From assembly GCF_900107795.1 (NCBI RefSeq), contig NZ_FNRL01000010.1, forward strand, positions 124,001 through 188,000: 64,000 nt of DNA, given 5' to 3'. Position 1 is the stretch's first letter, and each line of letters begins with the position of its first letter. Source of the DNA: Chitinophaga terrae (ex Kim and Jung 2007). GTDB taxonomy: Bacteria; Bacteroidota; Bacteroidia; Chitinophagales; Chitinophagaceae. The notes beneath the pieces were generated by a model, which ran no database searches, was not told the origin of the DNA, and worked only from the letters and a program-made list of their open reading frames with translations. Made by a program: the position numbers and the translations under genes. Of this stretch, positions 16,548 to 26,103 are shown piece after piece.

Positions 16548-18056
16548 TTATTTGTTAGCCAGCGTAACGATCACAACTCTACCTCCTTCCTCCCTGGACA
16601 ATAATAATTTCTTTCCATCCGTCAATGCTACCATACCGCCAATTGGTATTTCTTTATCTTCAGTCAGATCTTTCAGTGAAGTAAGTCTTTGATTAACCAA
16701 CACCCATTGTTGCTGATGGAATACAAAATAACCTACGGGGATCTTTTGCTCCTCCGATGTCCGCTCATTCCGTACCACATTTCGGTTGGCATGCCACTGA
16801 AATAAATACTGGTTGTTATATACCATCAACCTGTGATTTTCCGGCCGCCATACCGTTGGTTTAAATTCATAGTAGAGATCCAATACAGGAAGAGTACCCC
16901 GGTGAGGTGTACCACAGAAAGGACATTTAGGCGAATTGGTATTGTCGAACACATACCATTTCTGCTCGCAGGCAGGGTTGGCGCAGGGCTGCATGAGATC
17001 CGTGGTTTTCAGCAACGCCTGCTCCCACATATCTGCGGGCGGCCGCTCTGCCGGCTGATGCAGACCGGTAACAAATGCTTTGTAGAATAGCTCTTTCAGG
17101 TATGGGCCGGTAACAGCTAGCGGCAATTTATTTACATCCGCCCAGGGCAGATCGTTAGGGTGCACATGATCCAGTTGAGGCCTGTTGGAAACATCTTCCG
17201 GGTGTTCTATAAATAACGCCTTTTCGCCCATTGAAAGCAAATCATCTTTTTCTGTATCCAGGTCGTGTACTTTGCCTCCTTTCAAAGGATGACGATGCAA
17301 AAGATACATATAGATCATCACCGCCAGGGCATGCAGGTCTGTTAGCCGGTTGGGGAGTTTTCTACCGGGATCACTTTTATCAAGATGCCTGGTAGCCAAA
17401 ACCTCGGGGGCAATAAAATCTGGCGTTCCGATCACTTCCGGAGGGAAAAGCCCCGGTACGACCAATCCGTCGATATCTATGATGGCAGCCGACCTGGATA
17501 TGGGATCTATCAGCACATTTTTATAAGAAAGATCTGAATGCGCCAAACCGGCGGCATGCAATCTTTTAACCCCCCGGGCGATATTTACGCAGATCTGGAA
17601 ATAACTCAACCAGTTACCCAATTCATTTTCATCCAGGCGCAGGGAAAATGCCTTGTTCCTGAACTTAGGTGCAGCAAACCACTTTCCCTCTTTCTCCTTT
17701 CCTAAAATAAAATCATTGGCGGCATACCCTTTTTTAAAAAAGAAGTTTTCATTGTAACAGGGTACGATCAAACCTACTTTTTTACCTTCTTCGATCATGT
17801 CGGTAGGCCAGCAATACAGATCTTTATAGTATGCCCCGCCCTCGCGGTTAAAGAAACTGTTATAATAGTCGGTAACAATTTTGCGTAATCTCTCTTTTGC
17901 ATTCAAATCCTGCTCCGACCTGTAAAAGGCCACTACATAAGACCTGTCGGGGCTGAAGTAGACATCTTTCATTCCGCCCTGCAGCGGCGCCCCATTATCC
18001 ACGTATTGATATGATTTACCGGAATAGATGGCAGAAGATACCGTTTTAATATTCAT
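16548..18056 (-). CDS. TerY-associated protein kinase-like protein with C-terminal zinc ribbon
   Basis: The 502-residue protein has a kinase fold: glycine loop QGGMKDVYF (26-34), catalytic loop HSDLSYKN (173-180, in place of HRDxxxxN), metal site DIDG (194-197, in place of DFG), and GTPDFIAPEV (210-219, the APE motif). The usual VAxK lysine is not visible in the expected place, where VVAFYR (41-46) stands. A four-cysteine ribbon follows (C358, C363, CPFC 378-381), then a beta-rich tail. In the known TerY-P module a kinase, a PP2C phosphatase and TerY VWA proteins work together in phosphorylation signalling. It lies 17 bases after the phosphatase gene and is clearly co-transcribed with it. Confidence 0.85.
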   Translation of the reverse strand: MNIKTVSSAIYSGKSYQYVDNGAPLQGGMKDVYFSPDRSYVVAFYRSEQDLNAKERLRKIVTDYYNSFFNREGGAYYKDLYCWPTDMIEEGKKVGLIVPCYNENFFFKKGYAANDFILGKEKEGKWFAAPKFRNKAFSLRLDENELGNWLSYFQICVNIARGVKRLHAAGLAHSDLSYKNVLIDPISRSAAIIDIDGLVVPGLFPPEVIGTPDFIAPEVLATRHLDKSDPGRKLPNRLTDLHALAVMIYMYLLHRHPLKGGKVHDLDTEKDDLLSMGEKALFIEHPEDVSNRPQLDHVHPNDLPWADVNKLPLAVTGPYLKELFYKAFVTGLHQPAERPPADMWEQALLKTTDLMQPCANPACEQKWYVFDNTNSPKCPFCGTPHRGTLPVLDLYYEFKPTVWRPENHRLMVYNNQYLFQWHANRNVVRNERTSEEQKIPVGYFVFHQQQWVLVNQRLTSLKDLTEDKEIPIGGMVALTDGKKLLLSREEGGRVVIVTLANK

Positions 18057-18073
18057 TGTTATATTAAGTTGGA

Positions 18074-19477
18074 TCAGTATACAATCATTAAAGTTCTGTC
18101 GTCGTGGTTTCCGACGCTCCAGAAGTCGAGCCAGGCTGCCAGTTCCTGTTCTGTTCCTACGGCTGTTCTTTCCAGTGTTACTTTTTGCCTGCCTTCGTTT
18201 TCACCTGCCAGGTCGGCGATCAACCGTTGCCAGGCCGACCATCTGGTAAGATTGGCCTCCACTTCAAATTTCGGATCATATATACCATCCGTCATCAGGA
18301 TGAGGTGAGAAAAACCAGGCATCAGTATGAAATTGAACCGGCTTGAGAACTGCCCGCTGCTGAATATCTCAGGCATTGTAATAAAACGCGTACCGCCGCC
18401 ATATTCCCCAACATCAAGCCAATTGAGCAAGGTGACCGACTTCTCTTTTTCATCCAGTAATCCCACCGGCCCATCTCCTACCGAAAAGCTCATAATGGCA
18501 TAACCGAAATCATATTGCTTCATCAGCACAAAAGCGAGAGTAGCGTGAAAATCGTTTAGCGAGGCATTTAACCTGGCAGCTGTCTCCTCGATTTTCTTAT
18601 GCGTTTGCAAAACCCCGTTTCCCAATGTTTCATAAATAAAACTATTGAGGGCTTTGGTTGCCTTATCCTGCAAATTGTTGTTATAGGTTTTGATCAACCT
18701 ATCTACAGTTGCCAACCATTCCGCTGTCATACACTCATCAAAATAAGATGCGATGAATGTACAAGCCAGGCGGGAGCCTTCCCGCGAATACTGTGCGCTT
18801 CCGGCCCCATCAGAAACCGCCAATAGCGACCACCCTGTTTCCGCCCAATGTTTCACCAGGTAATCATCTTCCCTGAAGCCGCCGTTATTGGCATGCGAGC
18901 GGCCCCGCTTAGATGCAGCCACTACTTGTTTGGCGCCAAGGCTTTCCTGCATACAGGCCACGTCAGCTTTCCAAAAGGGATCAGTTGTATCGCTGGGCAC
19001 ATTTTTCCAAAGCGACCGGGGATCCGGGTTCACCACCAGGCGTATCTTTTTTTCATGAGGCGGCACATCCTCCGCCTCCTTCTTCAGCCGGTATTTCAGT
19101 ACCAGGCGCATATCGCCGCTGATAACAGGAATACCGCTAACACCTTTAGTAGCAGGATCGTAGGTAAGTCCTGTAGTTTCCAGGCCATCAATGGTCAGCA
19201 ATGCAATGTCCTCCCACTGCAAAGCGGCCATATCTAGCCGGTATTCATAAGGCTTGCCCACTGTAGCATTCGGAAAAACAATTTCCTGCATGTCCTGATC
19301 TGCAAGCCGTATTTTTAAAGCCCATTGGTCCATTAGTCTTTTTTGATTTTCCAGGATCTGGTTTACCAAATTTTTGTTCGCAGGATCGGTGACGAAATAT
19401 GCGAATAACTGCTGCAAACCCTCAGTTACACAGATATTGTTTGCGGCAAGTAGTTGTCGGATATAGGTTTCTTCCAT
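18074..19477 (-). CDS. PP2C-family serine/threonine phosphatase of the TerY-P module
   Basis: In the 467 residues, positions 185-467 show PP2C motifs: RGRSHANNGGFREDD (191-205), the metal-binding SDGAGSA (222-228), SVGDGPVG (332-339), MTDGIYD (395-401) and GNHDDRTLM (456-464). The N-terminal 150 residues include a stretch resembling a small Ig-like domain (VFPNATVGKPYEYRL; GVSGIPVISGDM). It should reverse phosphorylation by the neighbouring kinase-like protein. The gene starts 10 bases after the TerY-C gene ends, so it is part of a tight operon. Confidence 0.9.
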   Translation of the reverse strand: MEETYIRQLLAANNICVTEGLQQLFAYFVTDPANKNLVNQILENQKRLMDQWALKIRLADQDMQEIVFPNATVGKPYEYRLDMAALQWEDIALLTIDGLETTGLTYDPATKGVSGIPVISGDMRLVLKYRLKKEAEDVPPHEKKIRLVVNPDPRSLWKNVPSDTTDPFWKADVACMQESLGAKQVVAASKRGRSHANNGGFREDDYLVKHWAETGWSLLAVSDGAGSAQYSREGSRLACTFIASYFDECMTAEWLATVDRLIKTYNNNLQDKATKALNSFIYETLGNGVLQTHKKIEETAARLNASLNDFHATLAFVLMKQYDFGYAIMSFSVGDGPVGLLDEKEKSVTLLNWLDVGEYGGGTRFITMPEIFSSGQFSSRFNFILMPGFSHLILMTDGIYDPKFEVEANLTRWSAWQRLIADLAGENEGRQKVTLERTAVGTEQELAAWLDFWSVGNHDDRTLMIVY

Positions 19478-19487
19478 CGCTCAACAC

Positions 19488-20543
19488 TTAACCCTGGGTG
19501 CGTTGAACATCAATTCCGCCGTCGCCTCTGCCGTACCTGGCCACGTTATTGCACCAGGGGCAGGTCGATATTTCTTCGTCTCCGATGCAATGCAATTCGC
19601 CGCAGCTGCAAATGGCAAATGCAACCTGGTTCCCGCAGCAGGGGCACGTTGGGAAGCCTATCAGCTCTTCTGTATTTACCCTGGCAGGTATGGCATTCTT
19701 TTCTGAGAGCTCATCGTAGGAGCTATCCACCTGGAAGGCGCCTACCAGCCGGTAATACAACCTATGCAGGTCTAATCCATAGATGGCCGCTTCTTCAACA
19801 GCTCTCCTGTATTTCATCAGGTATCCCCGCTTTGTTTGCTGGCATTTGCCCCTGAGTATAACAAAATTGCTGTCTGTAGTAAATTGCTGTTGCAATGGTT
19901 TTGTCAGATCGATTTTTGACACCGTACCGTTGCCTTTGGTGAGATCGATATCAAAACCGGTTTTATTACTATCCAGGCGCTCACTATTTGTTTTAATGGA
20001 GTCGGTTACCCACTTAAAGAATGTTTTGTAGGCCTGGGTGGAGGTATTCTTAAAAGTCAGTACATTATCGGTCAGCTGTTGCAATACGTGCAGATTGGCC
20101 TCCTCGCCGAAAGAGATAGCCACCATATTGGCGGCAGTTTGCCAGTTTTGCTTCCATTCCCGTATAGCCGGCGACGTGTCGTCCGTTGGCGCTCCATCTG
20201 TGAAGAGAAAAACAATGGGTTTCCAATCGCCTTTCCGATCGAACGTTGTTTTTACCTGGTTCTTTCTCATTTCGTACATGAGATGTCCAAGCCCTTTACT
20301 AAGCGAGGTACCTCCGCCAATGGGAAAGCGTGGCGGGTAAAAAGTAATGATCTCCTGCAGCGGCACCAATGTTTTTGCCTGCCCTGCAAACACGATCACG
20401 GAAATCCATACTGTTTCTATGGCGTAAGGATCTGTTTTCAGGGCCTGGATGATCTGTGCCATTCCCTCTTCTACCTGCATGATGGGTTCCCCCACCATGG
20501 ATTCCGAAACATCGATCAAAAAATATATGGGAAGTCTGCGCAT
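19488..20543 (-). CDS. TerY-type VWA protein with a TerY-C zinc-binding domain
   Basis: The 351-residue protein begins with a von Willebrand A domain: MIDAS motif DVSES (11-15), the GGGTSLSKG segment near 76-84, and FTDGAPTDD near 114-122. The C-terminal 60 residues are a cysteine/histidine-rich treble-clef-like region: CPCCG, CSCGELHC and CPWC. That is the TerY-C type. VWA domains bind metal and partner proteins. In the known TerY-P module they are thought to bridge the kinase/phosphatase pair and TerD proteins. It shares its MRRLP start with the next VWA gene, which points to a duplication. Confidence 0.88.
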   Translation of the reverse strand: MRRLPIYFLIDVSESMVGEPIMQVEEGMAQIIQALKTDPYAIETVWISVIVFAGQAKTLVPLQEIITFYPPRFPIGGGTSLSKGLGHLMYEMRKNQVKTTFDRKGDWKPIVFLFTDGAPTDDTSPAIREWKQNWQTAANMVAISFGEEANLHVLQQLTDNVLTFKNTSTQAYKTFFKWVTDSIKTNSERLDSNKTGFDIDLTKGNGTVSKIDLTKPLQQQFTTDSNFVILRGKCQQTKRGYLMKYRRAVEEAAIYGLDLHRLYYRLVGAFQVDSSYDELSEKNAIPARVNTEELIGFPTCPCCGNQVAFAICSCGELHCIGDEEISTCPWCNNVARYGRGDGGIDVQRTQG

Positions 20544-20604
20544 CGGTTATTTATTGTAATTGCGGTAATTGGGTTTATTTTGGGGTCCCACATCCTTTAA
20601 CAGG

Positions 20605-21240
20605 TCAGATAACCAGGTTCAGTTCCTGGGGAGGCGGCGGTAATACGATCACTTCAGAAGTACCCATACTTTTGTTGCCCTGTTCAATGGTATCGGATAC
20701 CCATTTGAAGAATTGCTTCAGCGTTGCGCTATCGGCAGTATCAAGATGCACTACCGTATCGGTTAACTCTTTAAGCAGCGCATTATCAGCCGATTTACCT
20801 GCTGCACAACCTACAATGGTAGCAAAATTCAACTGCTTTACTTTGGGTATCATCTCATGATAAAGCTTCAGGTCTGAGGGTTTACCATCTGTAAAAATGA
20901 ATAATAATGGCCGCCAGTCGCCCTTTTGCTCCTGCGATCCTTTCCTGACATCTTGGTTCACTTTCTCATACAGGAATTCCAGGCATTTGCCTGTATGGGT
21001 AGGGCCGCTTTGCGGGCAGGTAATTTCAGGTAATTGAAAAGTTACCAGTTCAGTAAGCGGCGTCACTTCCTTAACCTCCCTGTCGAAGGTTATGATGCTC
21101 AGCCAGACAGAATCCAGGGCATGCGGATCCAGGCGGAGAGTGTTTACCATTCCGCTCAGGGCATTATTCAAAGCTTGTATCGGTTCTCCATACATAGAAC
21201 CGGAAGTGTCCAATAAAAAATATACTGGCAATCTGCGCAT
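20605..21240 (-). CDS. TerY-type VWA protein
   Basis: This 211-residue protein is a single VWA domain with MIDAS DTSGS (11-15), a GPTHTGKCLEF segment and FTDGKPSD. It resembles the N-terminal half of its neighbour (both start MRRLP and share YFL-D-S-SM-GEPI), but lacks the cysteine-rich tail. The two probably arose by duplication and act together in the Ter signalling module. There are 61 bases to the next gene and 69 to the TerD gene upstream. Confidence 0.9.
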   Translation of the reverse strand: MRRLPVYFLLDTSGSMYGEPIQALNNALSGMVNTLRLDPHALDSVWLSIITFDREVKEVTPLTELVTFQLPEITCPQSGPTHTGKCLEFLYEKVNQDVRKGSQEQKGDWRPLLFIFTDGKPSDLKLYHEMIPKVKQLNFATIVGCAAGKSADNALLKELTDTVVHLDTADSATLKQFFKWVSDTIEQGNKSMGTSEVIVLPPPPQELNLVI

Positions 21241-21309
21241 CTGCTATATTTTGAAAGCTACACTACAATATAATCCGGTTGGTAACAACCATTCGTTTAC
21301 TGAACCGTA

Positions 21310-21993
21310 TCAGGAGTAAACGCGTTTTTTCAACTCATCTATAAAGCTGTCGGACTGGTGTGGCTCGCCAATAGCTCTGAACTTCCAGGTACCGTCTTTA
21401 CGATAGATCTCTGCGAATGTCATAGAACACATGCCATTGTAGGTACTGTCGCCGGAGAGGTTGAATTTGGCAATTTCTTTTCCTCTTTTGTCTACCGCCC
21501 GGATGAATGCATTTTCGATGAGCCCGAAATGCTGGTTATTCTGACGTCCCTGGTAAATGGTTACCAGGAAGAGTATTTTCTGATAACGCTGATCCAGTTC
21601 GTCCAATTTAACGATGATCTGTTCATCGTCGCCATCGCCGGCTCCTGTTCTGTTGTCGCCCGTGAGCCAGATATGACCGGAAGGATGGCGCATGGAGTTG
21701 AAGAAGATCACATCCCCTTCGTATAGCCGGATGGATCGTCCATCGTTCGTTGTAACGGTTCTGCCCAGGTCAGCCACTTTGCCGTTGGCGTCGAGCAGCA
21801 TAGCTATGGCATCAAGATCATATTCTGCTTCCTTTTGTCCGCTGCTGAATAATTTACCTAAAAAACCACCGCTTGCCGGTTGTTTCTTTACATCCCAACC
21901 CAGACCGATGGTAACAGTAGAGAGATCAAACTCTTCTCCCTGGTCATTTTTGCGCAGGTCAATGGTTTGACCCTTTACTAAACTGATAGCCAT
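21310..21993 (-). CDS. TerD-family calcium-binding stress protein, long form
   Basis: The 227-residue protein has the TerD fold signature: MAISLVKGQTIDL, TIGLGWDV, YDLDAIAMLLD, FFNS, GDNRTGAGDGDDEQI and ILFLVTIY. The acidic DLDA and GDxxxGxxDGDDE segments are the calcium-binding parts of the known family. An insertion of about 20 residues (KQPASGGFLGKLFSSGQKEA) separates strand 2 from the DLDA motif. TerD proteins are cytoplasmic or membrane-peripheral parts of tellurite/phage/stress response systems. It follows the other terD gene by 23 bases. Confidence 0.93.
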   Translation of the reverse strand: MAISLVKGQTIDLRKNDQGEEFDLSTVTIGLGWDVKKQPASGGFLGKLFSSGQKEAEYDLDAIAMLLDANGKVADLGRTVTTNDGRSIRLYEGDVIFFNSMRHPSGHIWLTGDNRTGAGDGDDEQIIVKLDELDQRYQKILFLVTIYQGRQNNQHFGLIENAFIRAVDKRGKEIAKFNLSGDSTYNGMCSMTFAEIYRKDGTWKFRAIGEPHQSDSFIDELKKRVYS

Positions 21994-22016
21994 AATATAG
22001 TTTTTGTATGTTGAAA

Positions 22017-22592
22017 TTATTTGATGATCTCCCCTTTAAAATAACGCCCGAGGAAGAAGGCCAGGTCTTCTTTATAACCGATCCCGGAAGCCTCAAATTT
22101 CCATTGACCGTTGCGGTTATACAAGCGGCCAAATTCTACGCCTGTTTCGATAGAGAAATCTTCGCCCAGCTCATATTTGGCGATTTCCTGGCCGGTGGCG
22201 TCATCAACGATACGGATATACGAATCACGTACCTGTCCGAAATTTTGTCTTCTGCTTGCCGCGTCGTGTATGGTTACCACAAAAAGTATCTCCTTTACCG
22301 CAGGATCTACTTTCGTCAGGTCCACCGAGATGATTTCATCATCGCCCGTTTCGCTATTGCCGCCGGTAGGATCGTCTCCGCTATGATGTACTGCACCATC
22401 GGGCGAATTGGTATTTCCATAAAAAACAAAAAACTCTTCACGGGGTATCAGCCTGTTTTCATTGATCATAAAAGCAGAAGCATCCAGGTCGAAACTGGAC
22501 CCTGTGCCTTCATTCGGATGCCATCCCAATCCAAGGCTGATCTTTGATAAACCAATATCGATCCGCTGTCCTTTTTGTAAGTTGATTGCCAT
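22017..22592 (-). CDS. TerD-family calcium-binding stress protein
   Basis: The 191-residue protein has the standard TerD length and motifs: MAINLQKGQRIDIGL, ISLGLGWHP, FDLDASAFMI, GDDPTGGNSETGDDEIISVDL (partial motif) and LFVVTIHDA. It is the first of two adjacent terD genes and heads the Ter-signalling half of the cluster, 86 bases after the helicase gene. That gap is AT-rich and could hold a second promoter, although no exact TAnnTTTG was found in it. Confidence 0.94.
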   Translation of the reverse strand: MAINLQKGQRIDIGLSKISLGLGWHPNEGTGSSFDLDASAFMINENRLIPREEFFVFYGNTNSPDGAVHHSGDDPTGGNSETGDDEIISVDLTKVDPAVKEILFVVTIHDAASRRQNFGQVRDSYIRIVDDATGQEIAKYELGEDFSIETGVEFGRLYNRNGQWKFEASGIGYKEDLAFFLGRYFKGEIIK

Positions 22593-22678
22593 TGTTTGAA
22601 GTTTATGCTTGGGTCAATATATCAGGTTATTCTAAAATTGAATATACAAATAAATCATTACGCGCATATATAAATGTG

Positions 22679-24793
22679 CTATTTTCCAACAAATGAAACC
22701 TGTTCAAGGAAGGCTTTAGTGCCGGGAAGGTCGTATGCATTTTCCAACAGCAGGGAAACCTGCATGTCGATGGGCAGATATCTACTGAACTTGCCGCCAG
22801 ACCCTTTGCGATTGTCCTGCAAATATGCAGGTACCTCCTCAATAAGCGGAAGCAGGCTGCGGAACAATTCTGTATACTGGCGTTGCCCGTTGAACAGGGT
22901 AAAACAGCTTTCTCTTTCATTTAACTCGACCTTCACGCCTGCCATTTCCAGAAGCAGGGCTAAAGTAAAGTTGATCTTTGTTCCGGTAAAAGTATAGAGC
23001 AATGATGTTTTCTCTTTAACGATATACGGACGTTCCATTGCTTTCCCGTCTACCGGGATCTCTATAAAGGTATATTGCAGATCCTTGCAGGCAAGCAACG
23101 CGTTTTCATCCAGGATATCAGCAGGCAGTTCTCCTTTCAGTAATGCCAGCATTTTATGCCTGATCTCCGGATGTACAGCCTGTCCGCCTCCGGCAAATAA
23201 TGGCTTTTTCCCATCGTTAGCCCTTGTGACAATGATCTTGTTTACATCTCTGTCCACGTATTTGATCTTCCAGATCTTAGCGGCAAGGTAAATATTGCTA
23301 TCTTCCCGGATCACAGGAGAATCAGGGATCTCACCTATCACATTGCCGTCGTGGAGCACTTCCATGAGTGGTTGAGTCTCGAACAGCGTATAAAAATCCC
23401 GCCCGTTAGCTATCTTCTCCCCTTCATATCCCATGATCAATTCATGTTTCAGGTCTTCTATGTAATCCTGGGAAATCATGTGATCCAGCAATGCTTTCAT
23501 ATCTTCTGCGGTTATATTGGCGAAAGCCGTGTTGGCCTGCAGTTGCGTCATTAAATTTCCCCTGGAAATACCGTTCGTCTCCTTCAGCAGCGAAAGCACC
23601 TGGTGAAACAGGAGGTTGTAAGGTTTGGTTTCGCCATTTACAGGTTCTATGAAATTCTCCTGGTGCAACAGCCAGCAACTCACAGCCTGCAACAGTTCCC
23701 ACTGGTTGGTTCCGTACATCAACAGCTGACTGACCTGCCCTGCACGGCGGCCGCTCCTTCCAATACGTTGCACGAGCGATGCCACGCTGCCGGTAGCATC
23801 TACCTGAACGACCAGGTCTACCATGCCAATGTCTATCCCCAATTCTAATGTAGACGTACACGCGATACAAAAGTTCTGGTGTTGGTTGGTTTTGGCAAAA
23901 TATTCTACATACTCCCTTATTTCTTTATCAACGGAAGAATGATGAGAGAAGTAGAATTTATGTCCCTTCCGACGGGCCGCCACTTCTGCAAGTTTTACGG
24001 CCAGTTCTTCCGCTGCGCCCCTGCTGTTTGGGAATATAAGTACCTTCTTGTCGCCGGTATAGCCGTATAGTTCCTCTATAAATTGTACTGGAAATTCGGT
24101 TTCGACGGGGTAATACCTGAAAATAGCCTGGGTTTCCTTAGCCGTCTTATCTACCAGCACTTTCGTTATTTCAGCATTGCCGGTTAGCCGCTTCGCCAGT
24201 TGGAAATTTTTATCGCCGATCGTGGCGGATAACCCGATGATACGTACACGGTTGCTCGTATTCAGGGCGGTGATCCGGTGCAGGAGCGACAGAAGGTGCC
24301 CACCCCTGTCGGTACCCAGGAAGGCATGGATCTCATCGATAATGATAAACTTCAAATTTGAGAAAAGCGTGATGGCTTTACCCTTATGATGCTGCAGCAT
24401 CGCTTCTATTGATTCGGGGGTGATCAGCACAATACCAGCCGGGTCCTTCAGGAGTTTTTGCTTGGCAGATTGACTGGCTTCCCCATGCCATTTAGTAATG
24501 GGAATATCTATATAGCGGCACAGATCTTCACAACGGAGGAACTGATCGTTGATCAGGGCGATCAGCGGGGAGATATACAGCACCTGCACTCCGGGTTCCC
24601 GGAAGTCGACCTTCGACAATACCGGCAAAAAAGCTGCTTCGGTTTTACCTGAAGCGGTTTTGGAAGCCAGGATATAATTATCGTCAGTTCCCAGGATCCT
24701 TTTGATAGCCGCATCCTGGATAGGGCGCAGGGTCTCCCATTTCTTATCCCTAATATATCTCCGGATCGGCTCAGAAAGTAGTTCGTATCCCAT
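22679..24793 (-). CDS. Lhr-like superfamily 2 DEAD/DEAH helicase
   Basis: In the 704-residue protein the SF2 motifs are clear: Q-like LRPIQDAAI (22-30), Walker A TASGKTEA (46-53), Walker B DEIH (153-156), SATIGD (189-194), and motif VI QRIGRSGRRAG near 340-350. The DEIH box, the HGEASQSAKQ segment and the long C-terminal region resemble Lhr/HrpA-like and BREX-associated helicases. Its ATG overlaps the stop of the DUF2791-like ATPase gene (TAATG), so the two are translationally coupled. It probably acts on DNA or RNA as the motor of a defence or repair complex. Confidence 0.87.
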   Translation of the reverse strand: MGYELLSEPIRRYIRDKKWETLRPIQDAAIKRILGTDDNYILASKTASGKTEAAFLPVLSKVDFREPGVQVLYISPLIALINDQFLRCEDLCRYIDIPITKWHGEASQSAKQKLLKDPAGIVLITPESIEAMLQHHKGKAITLFSNLKFIIIDEIHAFLGTDRGGHLLSLLHRITALNTSNRVRIIGLSATIGDKNFQLAKRLTGNAEITKVLVDKTAKETQAIFRYYPVETEFPVQFIEELYGYTGDKKVLIFPNSRGAAEELAVKLAEVAARRKGHKFYFSHHSSVDKEIREYVEYFAKTNQHQNFCIACTSTLELGIDIGMVDLVVQVDATGSVASLVQRIGRSGRRAGQVSQLLMYGTNQWELLQAVSCWLLHQENFIEPVNGETKPYNLLFHQVLSLLKETNGISRGNLMTQLQANTAFANITAEDMKALLDHMISQDYIEDLKHELIMGYEGEKIANGRDFYTLFETQPLMEVLHDGNVIGEIPDSPVIREDSNIYLAAKIWKIKYVDRDVNKIIVTRANDGKKPLFAGGGQAVHPEIRHKMLALLKGELPADILDENALLACKDLQYTFIEIPVDGKAMERPYIVKEKTSLLYTFTGTKINFTLALLLEMAGVKVELNERESCFTLFNGQRQYTELFRSLLPLIEEVPAYLQDNRKGSGGKFSRYLPIDMQVSLLLENAYDLPGTKAFLEQVSFVGK

Positions 24794-26103
24794 TACAGTT
24801 CATCAATATCTACCAAAGAAACATCGGGGTCCTCATTTTTCACTTCCAGGTCCCCTATAAACCGGCGTTTGTCCAGCCCCGGATTCTGACGCATAATACT
24901 CAACATGTTAAGGAAGCCCCTGATCACTTCTCTTGGCGTCAGGAATTCTTTTGCACCCGGTTTGTTAAACATGTCTTCCATAAACAATTGTATATCCAGG
25001 GCCGTTACATCGATATTTGTCTTATAGTTGAAGTCAAAGATCTGCTTCAGGTTTTGCAGCAATACAAAGATCTCTGTATGGCTGAGCGGCATCAGCTTCA
25101 GAACAGGTTGACTGAAATCGCGCACCCCGGCTGTTTCAAACTGGTTGCTTTCCAGCCTGGTTTTAAGCGCCTGGTACGAGAATAACCCCCTGCGTTCATT
25201 TTCCAGGAACTCTCGTGTCCCGGCAATGTTGATCAGCAGGTTTGAGACCTTACCCTGGAAACAGTCGTTATAGATAGAGAGTATCTTCTCATAATTCTTC
25301 TCCCGCATTACACCGGTAGAGATCTTATACAGGTTAATGGCTTCGTCGAGGTTGATCATAAACCCGCTATAACCTATGCTGACAAACAGTTTACAGAAAT
25401 TCTTCAGCATATCGTAATAGTTGGCGTCATTGATTATTTCCCTGACTCCCAGGTCCTGCCTGGATTCCAGCTTGGAGCGGTATTCGCCTTTCAGCCAGCG
25501 CAAAGCATTTTTACGGAGTTGTTCATCGTCCAATATATAGCCTTCATAATATTTACTGAGCGCCAGTCCGAAATCAAAGCCGCCTACATCCGTAAGGGCG
25601 TTGATCGTTTGCATTATTTTTTTACGCACCAGCGGCAGGTTATCTGCCTGGTGTATATTGGAGAGCGGAATATTATGTTCTTCGGCTGTTTTTTGAATGG
25701 TTTGTTCGATCCACTTTTCCAGCAAGGCAGCCAGCGCCCCTCCCTCCGGTTTTGTTTGAATGGCCACGTTGTCCATGATCGCGGTATAAAGCGCCAACGC
25801 TTTTCCATCACTTGCATAGAGCCTTTTTTCCGGGGTAAAATCTGCATTGGCCACCACGAACTTTTGTTTTAAGGCCACTGTATTTAGCAGGTGCAGCATA
25901 AACGATTTCCCCGAGCCAAAGTCGCCGATCCAGAATTTCACCAGGCTATGCCCGTTCTTCACGTCTTCCAGGGCTTTGAGGAATGCGTCTACCTCTGCGG
26001 AGCGGCCAACAGCAATATGTTGTACCCCTATTTTTGGTACCACGCCGCTTGATAAAGAATTGATGACTGCTACCGCTTCTTTTGGTTTAATATCATTTAA
26101 CAT
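24793..26103 (-). CDS. BrxD-like ATP-binding protein (DUF2791 type)
   Basis: The 436-residue P-loop ATPase has Walker A GDFGSGKSF (60-68) and a Walker B-like hydrophobic run ending LDEA near residue 254 (GYSGFMINLDEAINLYKI). The opening segment AVGRSAEVDAFLKALEDV and the later LTPREVIRGFLNML match DUF2791/BrxD-type proteins known from BREX and from Ter-linked operons. It is tightly coupled to its neighbours: it overlaps the end of the TerB-like gene by seven bases and the helicase start by one. It may load or regulate the helicase. Confidence 0.85.
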   Translation of the reverse strand: MLNDIKPKEAVAVINSLSSGVVPKIGVQHIAVGRSAEVDAFLKALEDVKNGHSLVKFWIGDFGSGKSFMLHLLNTVALKQKFVVANADFTPEKRLYASDGKALALYTAIMDNVAIQTKPEGGALAALLEKWIEQTIQKTAEEHNIPLSNIHQADNLPLVRKKIMQTINALTDVGGFDFGLALSKYYEGYILDDEQLRKNALRWLKGEYRSKLESRQDLGVREIINDANYYDMLKNFCKLFVSIGYSGFMINLDEAINLYKISTGVMREKNYEKILSIYNDCFQGKVSNLLINIAGTREFLENERRGLFSYQALKTRLESNQFETAGVRDFSQPVLKLMPLSHTEIFVLLQNLKQIFDFNYKTNIDVTALDIQLFMEDMFNKPGAKEFLTPREVIRGFLNMLSIMRQNPGLDKRRFIGDLEVKNEDPDVSLVDIDEL

